Source of the DNA: Caldilineaceae bacterium
GTDB taxonomy: Bacteria > Chloroflexota > Anaerolineae > Caldilineales > Caldilineaceae
DNA: 55,598 bases
Direction: 5' to 3'
Assembly (NCBI GenBank): GCA_019637645.1
Contig: JAHBVH010000056.1
Coordinates: forward strand, 1-55,598
A program made the position numbers and the translations under genes. Below the pieces are notes generated by a model, which was not told the DNA's origin, did not search any database, and saw only the letters and a program-made list of their open reading frames with translations. The number at the start of each line of letters is the position of its first letter. Position 1 is the stretch's first letter. This document shows, piece by piece, positions 51,951-55,598 of this stretch.

Positions 51951-53684
51951 ATGTCACAGCACGACCTTTCCCAACCGGTTCATTCGATCCGTTTTCTCTA
52001 TGACCTAAAAGTCCCCATGCGCGATGGCGTTACGCTATCGGCGGATCTCTTCCTACCCAGCGACGGAGGCCCCTTCCCGGTGCTCTTCTTGCGCACGCCC
52101 TATGAAAGTCTGCTCCAGATGCACATTGATTGGGCTATCTGGTGGGCCAAGCGGGGCTATGCCGTGCTCATCCAAGATTGTCGTGGCCGTTTTGAATCCG
52201 AAGGTACCTTCTACCCCTACCACGACGATGGCCGTGATGGTGATGAAACGCTAACCTGGATTGCTGAACAGCCGTGGTGTAATGGCAAGATCGGCATGAG
52301 TGGCCGTTCGTATGGGGGCATAGTCCAGTGGCAACTTGCACCCTATCGTAACCCCAACCTCACCGCGCTGGCTCCCCAGGTGATTATGGGCGACTATTTC
52401 CGCGATTGCCATCGGATTGGCGGCGCGGTGCAATGGCTCTTGACGGTGGGCGCGGCGGTGATCTTCTCCACCAATGTCTCGCTCATTCAACATGGCGCGA
52501 CCCATATCTTTGGTAATCAAAAATTCTACCGCCACCTGCCCTTGATCACAGCCGATGAAGTGGCGATTGGGCGCAAGGTGGACTTCTATCGCGATTGGCT
52601 CGAACATGAGTTTTACGACGACTATTGGCGCGCTATCAACACTGAAGAGCAGCTCGACCAGATCGCGGTGCCGGTCTGCCAACAGGGGGCATGGTACGAT
52701 CCCTACACGGCGTCCAAGTTCCGCATGTGGAATGGCCTGCGGGAACGGGGCTTTTCCGAACAGGCTCGCCACAACCAGAAGCTCTATGTCATCCCCTGGA
52801 CCCACCACCTGCCCGAAGGCTCCAAGCTAGGTGATTTGGATTTTGGGCCACAGGGCGTGGTCGATCTCCGGCAGGAGGATCTGCGCTGGTTTGACTACTG
52901 GCTCAAAGGGATCGACACGGGTCTTATGAGCGAACCACCGTTGCGCCTCTTTGTCATGGGGGCCAATGTCTGGCGCAATGAGCAGGAGTGGCCCCTGGCG
53001 CGCACCGTCTGGACGCCCTACTATCTGCACAGCAACGGGCGCGCCAACACGCTCTATGGCAATGGCACCTTGAGCCCCGCGTTGCCCAGCAACGAACCCG
53101 CTGATCACTATGACTACGACCCTGCCGATCCCGTAGCGACCTTGGGCGGCAACAATTCCACCTGGACCTGGATCAAATTTGCGCAGGATCAGGTCTACCC
53201 AGGGCCAATCGATCAGCGCCCGATTGAGCGCCGCGATGATATTCTGGTCTACACCAGCGCTGTATTGGAACAAGCGTTAGAAGTAACCGGCCCGCTGGAA
53301 GTGGTGCTCTATGCCGCTTCGTCGGCGCGCGATACCGATTTTACGGCCAAGCTGGTCGATGTCTATCCCGATGGCCGTGCCATTCACTTGGCCGAAGGGA
53401 TTATTCGCGCCCGTCACCGCTTGAGCATGGAACAGGCCGAGTTTTTAGAACCAGGCGAAGTGACCGAGTATCGCATCGAACTGGCCCCCACGAGCAATCT
53501 CTTTCGCAAAGGCCACTGCCTGCGCGTGGAAATTTCCAGTTCCAACTTCCCGCGTTTTGATCGCAACCTCAACACGGGTGAATCGATTGCCACCGGCACG
53601 CGGATGCAGATCGCCCACCAGACGGTGCTCCACACCCAGCACTATCCATCACACATCTTGCTCCCTGTCATTCCCCTCGCCTAA
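51951..53684 (+). CDS. CocE/NonD-family hydrolase
   Basis: This 577-residue serine hydrolase has the N-terminal strand VPMRDGVTLSADLFLP, the nucleophile elbow MSGRSYGGIVQW, and a His-containing WTHHLPEGS segment. A C-terminal jelly-roll domain follows (FTAKLVDVYPDGRAIHLAEGI, VEISSSNFPRFDRN). Relatives cleave cocaine, acyl-amino acids or X-Pro peptides, so the substrate is open. There is no signal peptide. The start at 51951 follows from the promoter position. Confidence 0.9.
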   Translation: MSQHDLSQPVHSIRFLYDLKVPMRDGVTLSADLFLPSDGGPFPVLFLRTPYESLLQMHIDWAIWWAKRGYAVLIQDCRGRFESEGTFYPYHDDGRDGDETLTWIAEQPWCNGKIGMSGRSYGGIVQWQLAPYRNPNLTALAPQVIMGDYFRDCHRIGGAVQWLLTVGAAVIFSTNVSLIQHGATHIFGNQKFYRHLPLITADEVAIGRKVDFYRDWLEHEFYDDYWRAINTEEQLDQIAVPVCQQGAWYDPYTASKFRMWNGLRERGFSEQARHNQKLYVIPWTHHLPEGSKLGDLDFGPQGVVDLRQEDLRWFDYWLKGIDTGLMSEPPLRLFVMGANVWRNEQEWPLARTVWTPYYLHSNGRANTLYGNGTLSPALPSNEPADHYDYDPADPVATLGGNNSTWTWIKFAQDQVYPGPIDQRPIERRDDILVYTSAVLEQALEVTGPLEVVLYAASSARDTDFTAKLVDVYPDGRAIHLAEGIIRARHRLSMEQAEFLEPGEVTEYRIELAPTSNLFRKGHCLRVEISSSNFPRFDRNLNTGESIATGTRMQIAHQTVLHTQHYPSHILLPVIPLA

Positions 53685-53770
53685 CCAGCCGTGGCATGGG
53701 ATCGGCGCGTAAGCCTAGCGCGGGGCTCCCCTGCCGCGCATCACCAATCACCTATCCTGGGAGTACATTT

Positions 53771-54832
53771 ATGCAACGAATTGGCATTGGAATCATCGGC
53801 GGTGGCGGGATTGCCGCCGAAGGTCATATCAGTGGTTACCAGCTAGACCCCCGCTGTGAAGTTGTCGCGCTGTGGGACACTGATGTCGCCAAGACGCAGG
53901 AACAGGCCCAACGCTTGGGTATCCCAGCGGCAACCATCACCACTTCGCTTGAAAATCTGCTGCAACGGGAAGATATTCAGGCCGTTTCCATCTGCACGCC
54001 CGACTATCTCCATGGCGAACATGCCTATGCCGCGTTACAGGCTGGCAAGCATGTCTTGATCGAGAAACCCATGACCACCACACGCGCAGAAGCCGCGCGC
54101 TTGGTGCAGACCGTGCGCGCGACCGGGCTGGTCGGCTTGGTTGGGCAGATTGTCCACTTCCAGCCCGACTATCAAGCCATGGTCGCGGCCTATCGCGCCG
54201 GGGAGCTTGGCGACGTTTGGCTGGTCGAGAGTGACTACATCTCGGATATGCGGCGCTACTATGGCCCCACCGGCCAGACCCCCTGGCGTTCAGCCCCTGG
54301 TTCGGCGCAGGATATTCTCTTGGGTGGTGGTTGCCACTCCATGGGCATTCTGCAATGGGCGTTAGACTCGCCGGTGCAAGAGGTCTTTGCCTACGCCAAC
54401 CACAAGGCCGAACCACTTTTGCCGATCAATGACTGCTACTTGGTCTCGCTCCGCTTTGCCAATGGGGTCATCGGCAAACTGATCGCGGCGTCGGGCAATC
54501 GCGGCGCGGCCCCGACCGGTGGTCGTTTGGTCATGTATGGGACAAACGGCACGCTGTGGGGGAGTCGGCTCTATCGCAACAACTTGGCAACGCACCAAAG
54601 TGAAATCGTGCGCGACTTCCGCGAGGAATTTCAACAGACCAAACCCCGCGTCCAAGGTGTGCGCCAAGTGCAATATTGGGCAGAACAGTGCGCCCACTTT
54701 CTCGATTGTATCGCAGGCAAAGCCCAACCCCTGACCACGATTGAAGAAGGCGCGCGGATTGTCGCGGCCCTCTCTGCCGCCATTGAATCGGCCCGCACCG
54801 GCCAACCCATCCTGGTGGATAATGCCTTTTAA
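53771..54832 (+). CDS. Gfo/Idh/MocA-family oxidoreductase
   Basis: This 353-residue dehydrogenase has a Rossmann NAD(P) site (GIIGGGGIAAEGHISGY), the GKHVLIEKPM motif with the catalytic Lys, and a C-terminal alpha/beta domain with GGCHSMGIL (His). Members oxidise sugars, inositols or related polyols. GGGAG seven bases upstream selects ATG 53771. It follows the CocE-like gene by 86 bp and may share its transcript. Confidence 0.9.
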   Translation: MQRIGIGIIGGGGIAAEGHISGYQLDPRCEVVALWDTDVAKTQEQAQRLGIPAATITTSLENLLQREDIQAVSICTPDYLHGEHAYAALQAGKHVLIEKPMTTTRAEAARLVQTVRATGLVGLVGQIVHFQPDYQAMVAAYRAGELGDVWLVESDYISDMRRYYGPTGQTPWRSAPGSAQDILLGGGCHSMGILQWALDSPVQEVFAYANHKAEPLLPINDCYLVSLRFANGVIGKLIAASGNRGAAPTGGRLVMYGTNGTLWGSRLYRNNLATHQSEIVRDFREEFQQTKPRVQGVRQVQYWAEQCAHFLDCIAGKAQPLTTIEEGARIVAALSAAIESARTGQPILVDNAF

Positions 54833-54843
54833 TGGTCACCTCC

Positions 54844-55437
54844 CTAGGCGGGGGCAGCCAGAAAGTCATCAATCGCTGGATGCGCCAACTGCGTCTGCAC
54901 CTCTTGCCAAGCCTGGCGCGTGGCGGCTCGGTCACGGCGCATTTGCGGCACAAAGCCAAATTGGAGATAGAGGCGAATGGCCGGTAGCCGCGCCGTCGAG
55001 GTGTTCAGATAGGCCCGCGCATGGCCTAGTTCCTGGAGTTGATGACAGACCAAGGCCAACAACGGCTTAGCAAGACCCCGCCCCTGGTGATCAGGATGGA
55101 GCGCCACCCAGTGGACGAGCCCATAGGCGTCGCCCTCTTCGTCAGTATAGAACCAAGCACTGGTGGTTCCCACCGGCGCGCCGGTGCTATCACACAGATA
55201 GGCTTGACGAGTGGGCAGCAACGCCCGATCCGCCGCAAATTCTTGCGCAAAGGTTGCCGCGGTAAAGGTGTGGAATGGGTCGGCTGCTACATGGATCGCC
55301 ACCCAAGCCGCTTCGTCGCCTGGCTGATACCAACGCAAGGAATAGGGCGCAGGTAGGCTGAAGCTCGGTAAATTTGTGAGTGTGGGACGAACCATACTCA
55401 CATTGTAATTTCTGCTAGACTGGTTAAAGATAGACAT
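54844..55437 (-). CDS. GNAT-family acetyltransferase
   Basis: This 197-residue protein shows the GNAT core: HWVALHPDHQGRGLAKPLLALV (acetyl-CoA loop) and an AYLNTSTARLPAIRLYLQFGF segment. The acceptor is unknown. Its N-terminal ~14 residues before a second possible start (ATG 55395) are not conserved in character. It converges with the oxidoreductase gene. Confidence 0.85.
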   Translation of the reverse strand: MSIFNQSSRNYNVSMVRPTLTNLPSFSLPAPYSLRWYQPGDEAAWVAIHVAADPFHTFTAATFAQEFAADRALLPTRQAYLCDSTGAPVGTTSAWFYTDEEGDAYGLVHWVALHPDHQGRGLAKPLLALVCHQLQELGHARAYLNTSTARLPAIRLYLQFGFVPQMRRDRAATRQAWQEVQTQLAHPAIDDFLAAPA

Positions 55438-55541
55438 AAAGGGTTACTCGGTTTGTTTGAAGTTGTTGCTAGGGCTAGCAGCCACAAGATCGATGAAAGG
55501 CAGTTGTGGTCAAAACCACCGTCGGTAAGCGGAAGCGGCAC

Positions 55542-55587
55542 GTAAGGGCATTCCAGCCGGTAACCCGCTGGCGCGGGTTTGCCCTAC
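55542..55587. repeat. Nested inverted repeat in the final intergenic segment
   Basis: AACCCGC (55562-55568) pairs with GCGGGTT (55573-55579), nested inside AGGGCA (55545-55550) with TGCCCT (55580-55585). The stretch 55438-55598 shows no gene. The element resembles palindromic intergenic repeats but runs close to the window end. Confidence 0.6.
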
Positions 55588-55598
55588 CAGCCACAGGG

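Overview
The window looks like chromosomal DNA of a member of the Chloroflexota. I infer this from the proteins, not from any marker gene: Thr/Pro-rich extracytoplasmic linkers behind lipobox or single-membrane-segment proteins, several fused ABC exporters, a class III polyhydroxyalkanoate (PHA) synthase operon, a class A penicillin-binding protein with an Ig-like tail, and palindromic repeats at gene ends. DNA is moderately GC-rich with AT-rich intergenic islands. I could not assign class or genus. No rRNA, CRISPR array, prophage or complete insertion sequence was seen; there is one tRNA.

Layout. 1-4.9 kb: the end of one ABC exporter half, two YCII/DGPF proteins and a complete heterodimeric ABC exporter. 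5.0-8.0 kb: leuS behind a possible leucine-rich leader peptide, with palindromic repeats on both sides. 8.4-14.6 kb: a double-DNA-binding-domain regulator, a homodimeric-type ABC exporter, a chloramphenicol-phosphotransferase-like kinase and a rifampicin-phosphotransferase-like enzyme, which together look like a drug-defence cluster. 14.7-20.7 kb: a short Hsp70-like ATPase, an acetyltransferase, a second heterodimeric exporter of the same asymmetric type and a small membrane protein. 20.7-24.0 kb: a candidate small RNA, a SpoU-type RNA methyltransferase, nagA and an nnrE-like gene. 24.4-29.0 kb: a PHA operon (phasin-like gene, phaE, phaC, phaB, phaA) closed by a strong terminator. 29.1-33.7 kb: rsfS with an apparent CTG start, a transmembrane protein with four cyclic-nucleotide-binding-type domains, and an SH3 lipoprotein sharing its extracytoplasmic C-terminal domain. 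34.2-37.3 kb: tRNA-Leu(CAA), then an ECF sigma / anti-sigma / mutM operon. 37.3-41.2 kb: a tandem DsbA-like lipoprotein, a stand-alone transposase-type HTH protein in an AT-rich island, and a degenerate-receiver protein. 41.4-55.4 kb: sthA, a class A PBP, a PH-domain membrane protein, a GT2 glycosyltransferase, a CPBP protease, etfBA, a DHFR-like reductase, a CocE-type hydrolase, a Gfo/Idh/MocA oxidoreductase and a GNAT acetyltransferase.

How genes work together. phaA and phaB make 3-hydroxybutyryl-CoA from acetyl-CoA, and PhaEC polymerises it, with the phasin-like protein probably on the granule. etfB and etfA form one electron-transfer flavoprotein. The ABC half-transporter genes overlap by ATGA and encode partners that differ consistently at the catalytic Walker B residue, so each pair should have one competent and one degenerate ATP site. 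The ECF sigma and anti-sigma genes form an envelope-to-nucleus-type signalling pair with a DNA repair gene on the same transcript. The most unusual items are the four-domain cNMP-type membrane protein with its lipoprotein partner, the possible leuS leader peptide, and the CTG start of rsfS.
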